The notes: a model not told the origin generated them from the letters alone. DNA of 64,000 nt from Rhytidiadelphus loreus (GCA_947034895.1 OX344761.1:78057839-78121838), one strand, 5' to 3'; shown: positions 36,101-47,929, numbered from the stretch's first letter. Numbers and translations: made by a program.

Positions 36101-39100
36101 CCTTCTTCTTTGAATTTGAAGGCGGAGCACTTATCAATCGCAGTCCATCCTCATCCTGCTATCAAAACATACATGCTCTGGTGAAACTGCTCTTTGTATG
36201 AACCTCGTACTCCACTCTTCTACAAAAATTAGTGCCATCCATCATTCATTCAGAGATCCTATTAAGCCCAAAAGGACCAAGAAATTCAAAGTTTAAAGTG
36301 GCAAGTTGGATTGATCGTATTGTGACGAGTACCATTCAGATGGAGAACATTGCATGTAGGTATGATCAAAGAATTAACTGAAATCGAACAAAAAAATGTC
36401 CCCAAATGACCTTCTCAAAACTGCTAAAAAAGAACATGGTCCTTTAGGTTTAAGACACAAAGAATGACACTGACCTTGCCTTCCGATGCTTCACAACCAG
36501 CACCCAAATTCTCCGCCGAAACAGCAGAACACTCTGCATCCATATCTCTGTCGTGCATGACCTGTTGTCTCATTTGCACAGAGGCCATACTGTCTGGAAG
36601 CTCCGTTGTAATCTTTTCTGCAGGTTCAAGTTCTTTCTGTGGGATGCATGTGAGAATTCATGAAGCCAAAATTCACAGTACTTCACAGAAAATTCCATAA
36701 CACATGTGATACAAATGCAGAAGGCTCCTACCACTGACTGAATTGAGACTCTGTGTCGTCAAGGAGGATGAATTTAGAGAATAAGGAAACATATTCAAAT
36801 TTTTGTGCACTCCACATGACATTCCTGAACAATGTAACAAGAGTCCATCCAACCCCAAGACTATAGACCCAAAGTATCCTCGACTCATTTTTAAGAAAAT
36901 TTGTTGTTGGGCCTTTGGCTTTTGACCATTCCTTTTGTCATTGAAACTTGGCTTAAGAAAATCCCAAGAATAAAAGAGGAATCCCTAAGAACATAGGGAC
37001 CTTGTAACACTGTTCAAGAATGATATGCAAAGTTTGCGCTCTTGGACATTTACCTTCCAACGCGAGATTTCGTCAAAATTCGATGGCTTTGGTAACAGTG
37101 GTCTTGCCTGAAAGAAGTTGACAATTCGTGATGACCATCAAAATCAAATACTGAAAAATTCTACCTCTTTATTCAGTAAAGGAGGTATTACTACAGTCAA
37201 ACTAGGTGTTTTTTTATTCCAATTTAGAGTACACACTGCTCAAATCATTGAGCTGTGATGAATTCGAAAACATAAAATTAAGCTCCGCAAAGAACAACAC
37301 TAACCATTGACGGCAGTGACCGCTTGGACAGCCGCTTCAAACTACGTACAGTACTCTGCACGCAGATCCCCACCAAGAAATAAGGAACCGAGGCTTTCCT
37401 TGCAACTTGAGAACTCTTGATAAAAGAGTTTATTACTCAGAAAATTCAGAACTTACGTCAGATCCCACAAAAGAAAGAACTCACTTCATCTAACAGCAAA
37501 ATGCTGGTGTTCATTAACCGCTATTTTTGTCCAATTAATTTAATTTTGACCAATATATGCAATGCTCTTTATTGCTTCTGATGACAAAAAATTTGGTCGC
37601 ATCTGAATTATGTTTTCAAAATATGATCAATCAAATTGGTCATTTTAGAACCATAAATACTTGATCTTTTGGGGATTAAAACAATAGAAATTTGGTGTAC
37701 CTTCAGCCCCAAAATCTCTTGCTCTGAGTTGGCAAGGTTGAAAAGCATCACGCCCTCCCTCTTCCTTGCAGTCAGTAGCTGCAAATTCGGGCATATGAAA
37801 GTTTTAGGAAACCAGAGAATTGCTATGTCGAAACTGGCGAAAATAAAAGTAGAGAATGTAAATCAAAAGACGAACCTGCTCTTGCAGCTGAACCTCTGAT
37901 GATTGAAGCTTCTGTATCGCCTGTACAACCACTGTAGGATCTGAAGACGGAATTGTTAACATTCGGGAACAAGTTGCAGCATCAACAAGAGCACTCTAGA
38001 TCTCAAAATGTCGATCAACACCGTTCCAAAGCTCAATTTCTATGGGACTAAGAAGGTATTCAAATTCTAGCCAGACGATAATGAATGAGAACAACCTCAA
38101 TAAGTGGTATGTACTACTGGCGCTTAGCTAAGTGGGAGTGTTTGGAGTTAAGTTACTTCATAATAATTTACTTAACTACGAGTCTATGGATTCTGAGGCA
38201 GTCATAAGACCAAAAGAGTAAGTCCCAACATATTCTACGGCATGTAGAAAGAGGCACCTAGGTAGTATATTAGTCGCTCGGTGGGTGAAAGAGATACACT
38301 TGTGAAACAAGTACGTATCTCTCCTCTATGGTTGGGTGTCGAGTTACACTGCCTTAATACATTTCAGCATGGTATCAAATGCCATACATTTTGAAGAAAA
38401 TAAAGTCCATTCTAAAACATTTTGACTATACCCTAGGCAATAAAATCTTAGTGGTGTTTATGGAGCAACTTCAAGGTCCTAGCTCCTCAAGACAAGTACA
38501 TGGTGGTTGTCACAAATCAGTCAGCATTCTTAAAGATGGCGAGCGACACTATCCTTGAAAAACGTAAACTTAAACCCACAACGTCCATACCTGGATCAAT
38601 ACCAGGGGGGAGAATGGAGTGAGTGATGAATGCGTGTTTCCACCTTCTGAGTTCCTCATTTGCATCAATGAGGGCTGTCTGTGACGAAAGATTGAACGTA
38701 AAATCAGAGGTAAATAACAAATTGAATGGAAAAAAATGTGGACAATCATTTGCAAAGTACAAGCGTTGCACAAAATTCATATTGATGAACAGCAACTAAG
38801 AAAGATCAATGCTTAATAGCTATTTAGATTTTGAGAAACTCACAGAATAAGTAGCAAAACAATGACAACTCACAGAAGAAAGTTGGTACCTTCAAAGCAG
38901 CATTAGTGATGTCACGTTCTTCAGAGCTGCAAATTCAACAAGTAGTATGGTGGATTCATTTCGTCCAAACAAGAACAAGATCCAACTTTACCCTTCTGTT
39001 TACTGTATATGCAGGGGTCAGAAGTTCAATCCTGCAAGAGTACCTGTACTGCGGATTCATTGTTATGGTGATGCCGTGCGCACTGTCAAGACCGACACTG

Positions 39101-40898
39101 GCTTTTATCTGGAACAAAGTATAAGAAAAGATGAACATTAATGAGAGGCTGAGGAATATGGCCTGTCAGTGAAGCTTCCAGCTCCAAGAATACTTGCAAA
39201 ATCAGAAGCACCCGAAAACAATATCAACATTCGTTTGGTTGACGTACTATAGTCGCAGGGATTGAAAGCATTCTATCAGTGAGTCACTTAATTTGGACTC
39301 TTTTTCAAGATACCGTTACCTTTTTGGTGGGACTGGAATCCTCTTCCGCGTGATCCATGTCCGAGATATCCCTCTTGACACCTGTCAAAAAAAACATGAA
39401 CATAAACTCTTGATCCCTTTAACACTGACGTCGTCAGTATTAGTCCCTACTGTATCCCGTTGTCAAGACACTAAAGTTTCAATCATCCTACACAAAACTT
39501 ACTTCGTTATCTGGACTTTCTTTTCCCATGAAAAGAAATATCTAAGGCAGAATTATGGTGAAACTTACGAACCAATTTCACCTGCTCTACAATTCTCATT
39601 ACAAAAACTGCAAACCTCCCCTCTCTCTTTAAGAGCTTTGCAGAGCAAAGACAACACTATTGCCAACTCTAGTTTCTATACCTTAACTTTACATCAAATG
39701 CATTGCTGAGGAAAAAGAAATATGGTCTAAATTACTGAGATATTTTATGCACGCTGAGAATACCTACCTGCCAAGCTCTTTTCCATAGCTGTAATATCGT
39801 GACAGCCACATGATTCCTGCACGGTACAGACATTCTCTCAGAACAGTGGGATGAAAAAAGATTAATGTCAGCTGAGACGCATACTCTGCATTGCGCCTTG
39901 CTCTTGCAGAAAGAGAAAGATCAGAAAAAACGTGTTACCGTTGATGTTGCAACAAAATTACAGGGTGTTATCACAGTAATCGTCTTGAAACTTGGATTTT
40001 CCATGAAATCAATCAAAAAGATAATGCATTCTAGGGCTTACACCAAGAGGAGGACCAGGTGACCCCACGGGAAAACAATGCATGTTCACCCACCTGGTGA
40101 ACACAATACGACCTCAATCACATTCTACAAGCTCCGTCACTTGCTTGAACACAAATTTCAATCCAAACTTTTCTTAAGCTACACTAAATCCATGAGGTCC
40201 TCCTCCAGGTGTAAACCCCTAAAACACATTGCATTCAACAAGCTCTTTCGATTCCTCGGACACACACTTCAATCAAAACTCTGCATTATTCCAATAAGAA
40301 TAACACCTAATTAGTGTTTCCAATCGCACGTTAACCAATTAGAATTGCACATTTTATACCACCTTGATGTTTTGTGATCAACCAATTAACACTTAAGAAA
40401 GAGCAAACCAAAAAAACTATTTCAATAACCTAAAAGCCAAGAAAAAAATTCCACGATCAAAATTTCGAAATCAGACTCTCTTCCAGATTTCAAAATCATT
40501 GAGATCCATCAACATTCTTGATTTTCACCGCTACAACTGCCCGCATTGCAAATCTTTCTCTCTCTACTCAATCGATATCATCGAAGACGGATCCTCAATA
40601 CTCAACATCACGTAATGTAACCAAAAATCATCCGATCGAAAACCACTGCAAATTATAAAGATATCAAACAACAAAGCTTAAACTTAAACGCTCGGATTGC
40701 CGATCAATGCTCACGTTCCTCTCCTTCTCGCAACCCTAGAATGAATACGAAATAACAACGAAGAGCGAGATTGATCTTCAACAAAAGCAAAAGTCTACAA
40801 CAAAATGAGGCAAGCACAGCTTTTGCATTTTTGGCAACAAAAGTTCAAAAAGGTGGCTTACGAACCGCAACGACAAAGGGCTGATCCGGCGACGTCAT
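33155..40898 (-). CDS. FIP37-like N-terminus fused to three trihelix domains
   Basis: Fifteen exons in one consistent frame: 40866-40898, 39768-39816, 39320-39381, 39044-39108, 38890-38926, 38591-38678, 37876-37940, 37701-37778, 37305-37355, 37054-37107, 36475-36636, 35954-36155, 35104-35532, 34215-34634, 33155-33654; 764 residues. Exons 1-11 match FIP37 exons 1-11 in order and phase, with equal or nearly equal lengths, and sum to the same 744 nt. The sequence is diverged: PAIHAEF became KPSNFDE and the MAKCRTLQEEN block is lost. Exon 12 adds an AT-hook-like VGRPRKF (267-273). Three trihelix (GT-type, Myb/SANT-like) domains follow, about 288-384, 426-525 and 570-665. Each has KKNWxDSEVExL, MWxxLxxRM, PGF(S/T)RSxxAC(Q/K)RKFN and a WW(H) end or its remnant. 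A poly-Asn stretch lies in the last exon. Predicted nuclear DNA-binding protein. A two-gene model is possible but less parsimonious. Confidence 0.8.
33950..34115. repeat. Intronic block shared with canonical FIP37 intron 11
   Basis: This block in intron 14 of the trihelix chimera matches 12410-12565 in intron 11 of canonical FIP37. Shared pieces in order: GCAGTTGGAAAAG, CTAG(A/T)GTCATAAC, GAGGGTTATGTC(C/T)GATAACC, GACTGGTT or CAACTGGTT. It is either a common ancestral intron or a dispersed repeat. Confidence 0.6.
37500..37660. repeat. AT-rich MITE-like core in chimera intron
   Basis: Lies in the intron between exons 8 and 9 of the trihelix chimera. It resembles the interior of the Stowaway-like element at 47930 (TTATTGCTTCTGATGA and TTTTCAAAATATG phrases). 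Termini are not clear. Confidence 0.35.
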
Positions 40899-41302
40899 GG
40901 TTACGAACACAGCCACGATTGTTTGGTGTCGGTGAGCTAACATCAGATTTGCTGCTGGGGCGCTGAAACTCTTGCCCCCCCCCCAACTCGTGAACCGCAG
41001 CTGCGTCTAATCGCGTCTGCGGCCGTCTAGCTGCGTCGAAGGCGAAGAGCGTCAACTGCACAGAGAGACTTAGTACACTGCCAGTTTGATCAAATGCCCA
41101 CGTCAGATTATAACTGGTTACAGACAATAACAGGATGACATGTGTCACTTTGGGGGGGATAACAATCAATTAAAATAATCCGAATCTGACGGGTCCATTC
41201 GGCAACAGGAGGAGACGGTGCCTGGGGAGCAATGCAACCTCGATCGTTCTGCAAATTTTTGAAGCAAGTGCACTGAAGAGGAAATCCTTCAATTGCTCGG
41301 CT
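40899..41302. promoter_or_regulatory. Shared head-to-head promoter of the two FIP37 chimeras
   Basis: 404 bp separate the ATG of the FIP37-trihelix gene (minus, 40898) from the ATG of the FIP37-B3 gene (plus, 41303). It must hold both leaders and at least part of both promoters. The leader before 41303 (TTCAATTGCTCGGCT, then ATGG) is nearly identical to the leader of canonical FIP37 at 16062, so the B3 chimera inherited FIP37 5' sequence. Confidence 0.65.
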
Positions 41303-44300
41303 ATGGCGTCGCCCAAGACTGCCGCTGCTTTTGCTGCCGGTGTAAGTGCCCAATTGTGTCTCTTTCTAAACTTGATGTGTGTTCGGGTTTTGCGCTCTTG
41401 TGCGCAATCGCAATGCTTGAAATGGACTCCAATTGTTATGAATCAAGAATTTTTCCGACTTCCTTCTTTTGTTAGGGTTTTCCCCTGGGCATTTGGATAT
41501 TGAACCTTGAATTTCATTTTCGGGAAGAGTCGCCGTTTTTCAAATTTTTCACGGTTTCATGAACAGGAAGAGTGAAATTCCTACTGCATTTTGAAACAGT
41601 AATGGTATATCAACAAGATCGGGTATACGCTTCCATGGTGAGAGAGTAGTTTAGGACTTTTGAGTTCCAATTAGATCTTCAAATTACTCTGTTCCAGATT
41701 GTTTGTAAGCTAAAATACATGAGGATTTTTTTCCTGAATGATCTGGTGATATTTTAGTGTGTGAATTGATGTTTTTGTTGTATTGTAGGCGATGTTGGGA
41801 TTTAATGGGGAAGCAGATGGCGAGACTGCTCTGACAGGTGAACCATGGTGCTTTGTGATTGTAATAATTTGGCTTCGTGTCATTCAAATTTTCATGAAAC
41901 ACTAGATTGTTGGTGAATGTGCATTTGTTGTATTGCATAATTTGGTTTCGTATTCTTACATTTGGTTATTGGAGTCTCTTTATCCGACGTTGGTTACTCT
42001 AATAACACTAGTAGAGAACAGTGCCCAAATCAGCATGTTTTGTTGCTTCGGACGGCTTGATTCAGACATAAATTAACTGAGATATGAGTTGATTCGGGCA
42101 TATATTAACTGAGTTATGAGTTGATTCGGACATGTTTTGTTACTTCGGACAGCTTGATTCGGACACTGTTTTCTATGAGAACGAGAGCATGTTTTTTGAG
42201 TTGACTCTCTTGTGCTGCAGGGGTGAAGCGAGAATTTACAAACCTTGATGAGGATGACGAGGGACTACATCTTGCGCAGAAGGTTGATCACGATGATTTT
42301 AGATGATTTTTCAGAACACATATTTGTGGATTGAGCTGCATTTGATTTTCATTGCTTATCCAAAATTCTACAACTGTAGCAGGTAGTGATCATTTTGCAT
42401 TCCATCTAGAACAGGATTTCCGGTAAATTAGATTGTTGCATGTTTCACGGGGAGACTTTCATATGGTCACTATGAACCATGGCGAAGATCTCTTTATGAT
42501 GTTGTCTAAATTTTCTTGAAACAGTCTAATTTTAATGAAGACATTGTTCTAGTATAAATGCAACTGAGTTTGCGAAGCATTCAATTTGGATATGCTTGAC
42601 ACCTTCCTTGGTTGCTAACAGATATGTGCATCTCGTGAGCTCCCCAGTGACCATGCTACCAACACCATCTTTAACCTACGGTCCAGGTATACGCTATCTC
42701 CATCCTTCCAGTTGGTATGATAATGCATTCCGAACTCTGAGACTCCACTGTTTTGTTCTCCTCCTGGCCGTTGGTGGAAAACGAAATTCAATGAGGTTTT
42801 ATAGTCTTTTCATATGATGAAGTGTCTGTTGTGAAGTCATGGCTAACCAAGTCTAATTTGATTATTTCAGCTTGAAAGATCGTGACCACACTATATCTGC
42901 TTTGAAGGTACTAATCCACATTCACTTGTGCGTCCAAGTCTCGTGGTTCCCAGTGAGAGTTTGTGAGTGTGAAATCCTAGAAGTGGATATGCATCAGTTA
43001 TGCAATCTCACGTTTTGATTCTGTCATTATAAACTTGGATTTGAAATACCTATACAGGCGTCTCTTGATGCTACAAAGGGAGAGCTAGAGAAGTGGACGA
43101 GCGGTTTCTCGAATGACTCCCTTCGTCATCCTGGAGCCTCTCCTGGTATTGTTCCACTCAATTGACGTTGAAGTCTTCCAAGCAGAATCACTGTATTCAT
43201 CTGGAGTCTTGATGTAGAGAGTCGTGTCAACCACTCTTTACCTGCGTTGTCTGTCATTGATAATCCAGTTTTCTTTGGACTTCTATAATTCTCTCGCGTT
43301 TTGTTGGCAAAGTAGGGATGCAGAGAAGCGTTATTTGGTGGTTTACATTTTTTATTTACATTTTATCTTTCGTTTGTACTTTTTATTGCGGTAGGAGACT
43401 AGTCTGTACTACAGAGGATCTCGAGCAGGAAACCTGGTGTACTTTTGGGTTTCTTCCTCCAGACCCAATACCTTGAAGACCCTGCAAATTAAGGTCTCTG
43501 ATCCTGGCTGTTAGGTGCTCTGCAATAACTCTCATAATTCACAAACCCTATGGAGTGGAGAAAGTAGAGCGAGTAAGGTTTGTGAGAAGGCAGGAACGTC
43601 CTCTAGGTTGTGCAGGCTGTCCTGCTTGGGATCTAATTAAAAGGATACAAAAAGAGGTTTCCTAGAGGTTGATCATTGATCATTGATCCTTGATTTTTAT
43701 AAATACACTGGGTTCCTCTATACTTTAGGTTGGACTTTGTCGCGTTTCATAGCCTATAGAATGCCGGGTCTGTAAGGAGGATCCTCTACACCACTCCTGT
43801 CTCCTGGTAGGAAAGGATGCCCGTTTCAAATGCTGAAGACATGAATTTATTGTCACTCTACTCAGTCTCATTATTTGATTGATTGCTTTGTATTCAGATC
43901 CTGCAGTGGCTGTGCAGGCACTGCAAAAGCTTCGGACCTCAGAGAGTCAATTGAAAGAGCAGGTCAGGTTACAATCTTGTGTGCGCCTCACTGAACCTTA
44001 CCTTTATTGTTTTTCTGTTGCTGTAGATTCGCTTCTTTTTTTATGACCATTTTGTTTGTTATGTTGTCAAGGATATCTCGTGCTCTGTTATATCACTGTT
44101 GGTTGCCAAAGTTTTGACATTCGAAACGCTTGTGTAGCTTTTGACTGCAAAACGAAGGGAAGGCCATCTATTCATGACACTTGCTACTACAGAGCAAGAG
44201 GTTGCGGATTTGAAGGTAAAATTTTTAGACATTTCACTTTCTCTGTTGTTGGATCCTCCTATTTATATTGAATTGCAAGCTATGTTTTCAATATTCATCG

Positions 44301-47189
44301 CTTCCCGACTTGCAATTTTCTTCTGTACTGTAATTTATTTACTTCAATTCCGCCTTAATTATCATCCTCCGTCAACGACCATGAGTAATTGACTTGAATG
44401 GCCACGTTCCCACAGAAAAAACTTCAAGCTGCTGAAAATAGGGTGAAGCTCCTAACAGCACCTTCGCCCTATTTTCAGCAGCAGGCATTCCAAGAAGAAA
44501 CAGATGCCGAGATGGCTGTACCAGACATATCCTACCCACCAACAGTCGTTCCACCTCCAATATCCCAACAGGTAAAAGTCAACCCAATGTATTTTCCCGC
44601 CCTTATTAGGTTCAACACATAATGAAAATGTCACGAATTTTTACTTCTTTCTATTTTGGATATTTATTAGCTTCAGTTTAACACGTTTTATGTGTTATTG
44701 TTTTTTCAGAAGATTTATATATTTTTGTCAGCGAAATCCTTTCTTATTCTTTTTTTATTCAAGTTTTTGTGCCAATTCTCACTCTGCAGACTATGCACCT
44801 GGAAGTGCACCCTAAGAATCTGGGGGGAGTAAGCCTACCTCCTCTGGAAGCTGTAAGGTCACAAGACATTTGGGAGGTGCGACCCCGGCGACCTCGGGAG
44901 CCAACCGAGGTTGAGAAACGGAGAGCAGCGGAGCGGGCCATCAATTTCCGGTCTTCCAACCCGTTTGTCATTGTGGCAATGAAACCGTCTCAAGTTTACA
45001 ATGGCTTCTCAGTTGTAAGTTATACCATCAAAGGCATTGTAAACTGGAAAGAGTGCAAGCTGGATACTACTCTAGAATGCTATGATCAGGTTATCGATGT
45101 TTGCGTTTTGTCTCTTCTAATACAATTTACTGGATAATTTCAAAGAGTGATTGCATTGGACTGATATCGTTCACCTCTCTGACTTATTGCAGAACCTGCG
45201 GTCAACTGCTCTTCCTACTGAGACAGGAGATGCGACTTTATTGGATTCCACAGGCAAATCGTGGATGTGCAAGTGGCTTGTGAATGGTTCTGGAAAGCGA
45301 CTAAGTGCCGGGTGGAAAAGATTTGCTCTGGAACATGAACTTGAAGAGAGTGATGTGCTTGTTTTCGAGGTGGTCAGTCGCGAGAATCTCACTCTGCTTG
45401 TCCATATCTTTCGAGTTGAACTGGACGATTCCACGGTGGGGCTCGAGGAGAAACTGCAATATTATGATGAAAGAGCGTCACCCAGCCGAAAGAAGAAAAG
45501 GATACGGCCAAGCCGAGCCAAAGCTGGGTGGCTATTTTTGGGACGTCCACCACCCAACCCACCCGAAGCTACTGACGTTCACAGGTCAGACCTTGTCAAC
45601 AATACTGATGGCTTTGACTTTCTTTGTTCAATAATGCTTTTATGTTCGATTTTTGCACGTGAACTGGTACACTGATTTGTCCTAATACTGTGTGTTACGA
45701 AATGAACTTACCTTTTACAAAAGAGGAATATTTTTACGCATTGTATGTGTATAGTGCTATTCATGTTGAAGAATCATCACCTGTATGATAGGTACAAATA
45801 TTCCTTCCTTGTAAAAAGTTATAACCATGTGTAAATTCATTTCGTAAATCACACTAATAGGGAAAATCAGTGTACTCTTTTCCAAGCTGGCAGCTCGTGG
45901 TTGAACATGGACTTGCGTTTTCAAACCGGTGAAGAGGTTGTGTTTAGGTGTTCAACACAGGCAACCCTTAATTTGCTGAGTTTTTTGTTTCCCGTTTGCA
46001 AAAGTGTTCTTCACTGTGTCTTCCAGTTCGGCTTACTTGCGTGTGTGACCTTGGTATGAGTACAGTGGATGCCAGTCTGTGAACGGGACTAATGTGGTGC
46101 CAAAGGCGTCAAGTCAGAGGACTTCAATTTCCGTATCTGATTTCCAGTACCCGGTTCCCCTACCACCAAGACGCCCTGTGACTATGGAGGAGCGGAGGAG
46201 GGCCGAACTAACCGCACGGACCCTGAAAACAACAAATCCCAGTGTAATGGTTGTCTTGACAAAATCAAGTGTGCAGTGCCACTTCTCTCTGGTACGGAGA
46301 CTTGTTCACATCTCTTGACTTGCTGTCATCGTTTCCTTATACCACTAATAGAAAAGACACCCCCAAAGGTGTTCTACAAATCCTAGTCACGTTATAATTG
46401 ATAGGACTCCCGTTAAAGTTTGCCTAAAATGGTGTTACAATTGATAGGACTTAAGGCGGCTTGGTTTTCTGGGAGGGGTGCTTTTCTACTATTTAACTTG
46501 ACAATTTTGAATTTGTCCATGGTCGAGATGTTGATCTTTGTTAAGCTTGAGTTAGCTCAACATCAGGAGTGAGTTGTTTGTCAGATTCTGTATCGTGGTA
46601 ATTGGGGCAATTAACTGGATTCTCGCCTTTGCAGACGATACCCAGTGCATTTGCCAAGCAGTGGCTTCCTAGGGCTCTTGTTGGCGTCACTCTCCGTGAC
46701 TCTGCAGGTCAGAATTCAACGGCACGCTGGGCCGGGAACCGAAAGAGTCCTTGTTTAAAAGGCTTTAAAGCGTTTGCACTCACTCATTATCTTGAAGAAG
46801 GAGATGTGTTGGTATTTGAGCTCACGGATTCGAATCAAGGGAACCCTGTCTTTGTAGTCCACGTTTTCCGTGTTGTGGAGTTATCCAACAGTGGATTTAC
46901 GTCCCAGGAATCTGACAAGGATGGGTGCCCGTTACTAACCGACTCTGAGAATGACAGTGACTCTTCCAAATCAAGGCAAAATGGGGAATTAAATATTGGT
47001 GAGGGTGCCTCCGCAACACCCAACCATGGCAAAGGATTTTGTGCTGATGTGCTGCCACTTGCAACAAGAATGCCCAAGACTGAGGTTTTTAATGAGTGTC
47101 CCGTATCAGGAGAAGCTGCAACACTTGACAAGCATTTTAAAACAGGGTCCCTGAGTCACCCACCGAAGGATGAGAAGTCACGCAAATGA
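41303..47189 (+). CDS. FIP37-like N-terminus fused to two B3 DNA-binding domains
   Basis: Thirteen exons, phases all consistent: 41303-41341, 41789-41837, 42221-42282, 42622-42686, 42871-42907, 43058-43145, 43898-43962, 44138-44215, 44416-44571, 44790-45014, 45193-45584, 46066-46291, 46635-47189; 678 residues. Exons 1-8 correspond to FIP37 exons 1-8 (MASPKTAAAF lead, FNGEADGETALTG, PAVAVQALQKL, LLTAKRREG). FIP37 exons 9 and 10 are missing. Exon 9 starts like FIP37 exon 11 (KKLQAAENRVK) and then diverges. B3 domain 1 is about 270-364 (NPFVIVAMKPS, SGKRLSAGWKRFALEHELEE, SDVLVFEV); a basic NLS-like RKKKRIRPSR follows. B3 domain 2 is about 476-585 (NPSVMVV, TIPSAFAKQWLPRAL, HYLEEGDVLVFEL). Each B3 is preceded by a basic RPxxxxExRRxAE stretch, as in REM/VRN1-group B3 proteins. 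Predicted nuclear transcription factor; partners of the coiled coil may include FIP37 or MTA/MTB. Confidence 0.85.
42034..42180 (+). repeat. Short tandem repeat in intron 2 of the FIP37-B3 gene
   Basis: CATGTTTTGTTGCTTCGGAC and its near copy lie 97 bp apart (42034 and 42131), with ATGAGTTGATTCGG repeated between them. Confidence 0.6.
44428..44482 (+). other. 21-bp inverted repeat at the FIP37/B3 junction
   Basis: The arms 44428-44448 and 44462-44482 are reverse complements with one mismatch; the loop is 13 nt. The left arm encodes AENRVK of the FIP37-like helix and the right arm encodes the first non-FIP37 residues (PYFQQ region). The new reading frame therefore begins with an inverted copy of the exon's own sequence. 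Confidence 0.85.
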
Positions 47190-47929
47190 CATGCCTTTTC
47201 AGAATCACTAGATTGGTTGCTGGCTACTAGTAACACTAAATACCACGCTCTCCTTAAAGACATGGAGAATACAAATACCCATCCCCAGGATGTTTGGGCT
47301 CCAATCTTTACTGAAAAGACTGAGCGCAACGCCTATATGAAGGACACTATGAACCAATCCCGGGACCATTTTTGTGTGCAAAGGACATGGGCAATGCTTT
47401 TTTTGTGTCCAAAGAACATGGATAGTACCTAAATGTGGCCCTTCAACACTGTTATATAATCATGTTATGTAATTTTTTGACCATAGATGACTCAGTTTTG
47501 GCCTTCCGTCAACTGAGAAAAAAACTACCAAAGACAGAAAAATAACAGACAAGGAGTCGTTTCAATCGGGTTCAGTGCTAGTGAACAAGAGAAAAGCGTT
47601 GTGGAGACATAACGGTGATCAGCAGTTCAGGTGGGTTTCACTTAAAATTTATTTTTGAGTACATATATTGAATGTATTTTGCAATTCCGTTCTGAACAAG
47701 TAGGTGGAAAGAGTCTTGGATTACCCCGAGGTGCCCATACTAAAAATATAGAAGTTCACTTTGGAAGCTAATAGTCAATTATAGTAACTTTCAAATCATA
47801 TATCTATCATTGAAGATGATGCTTTCTTTAGATATGGAAGTAGTCACTCTTGGCCACTTGGGCACTTAGGGGCATCAAATTTTGTATTTTCATTACTTGG
47901 TGCCACATAATTTGAGTGATAATATAGTA
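47190..47929. other. 3' flank of the FIP37-B3 gene
   Basis: Contains the probable 3' untranslated region and AT-rich spacer up to the Stowaway-like element. No gene is seen. Confidence 0.4.

Noticed and set aside
36156..36474. Gene boundary between the FIP37-like part and the trihelix part
   Set aside because: Conserved GTCAGT donor, phase-0 acceptor, and no in-frame ATG at the start of exon 12 favour one gene; kept as the alternative to test.
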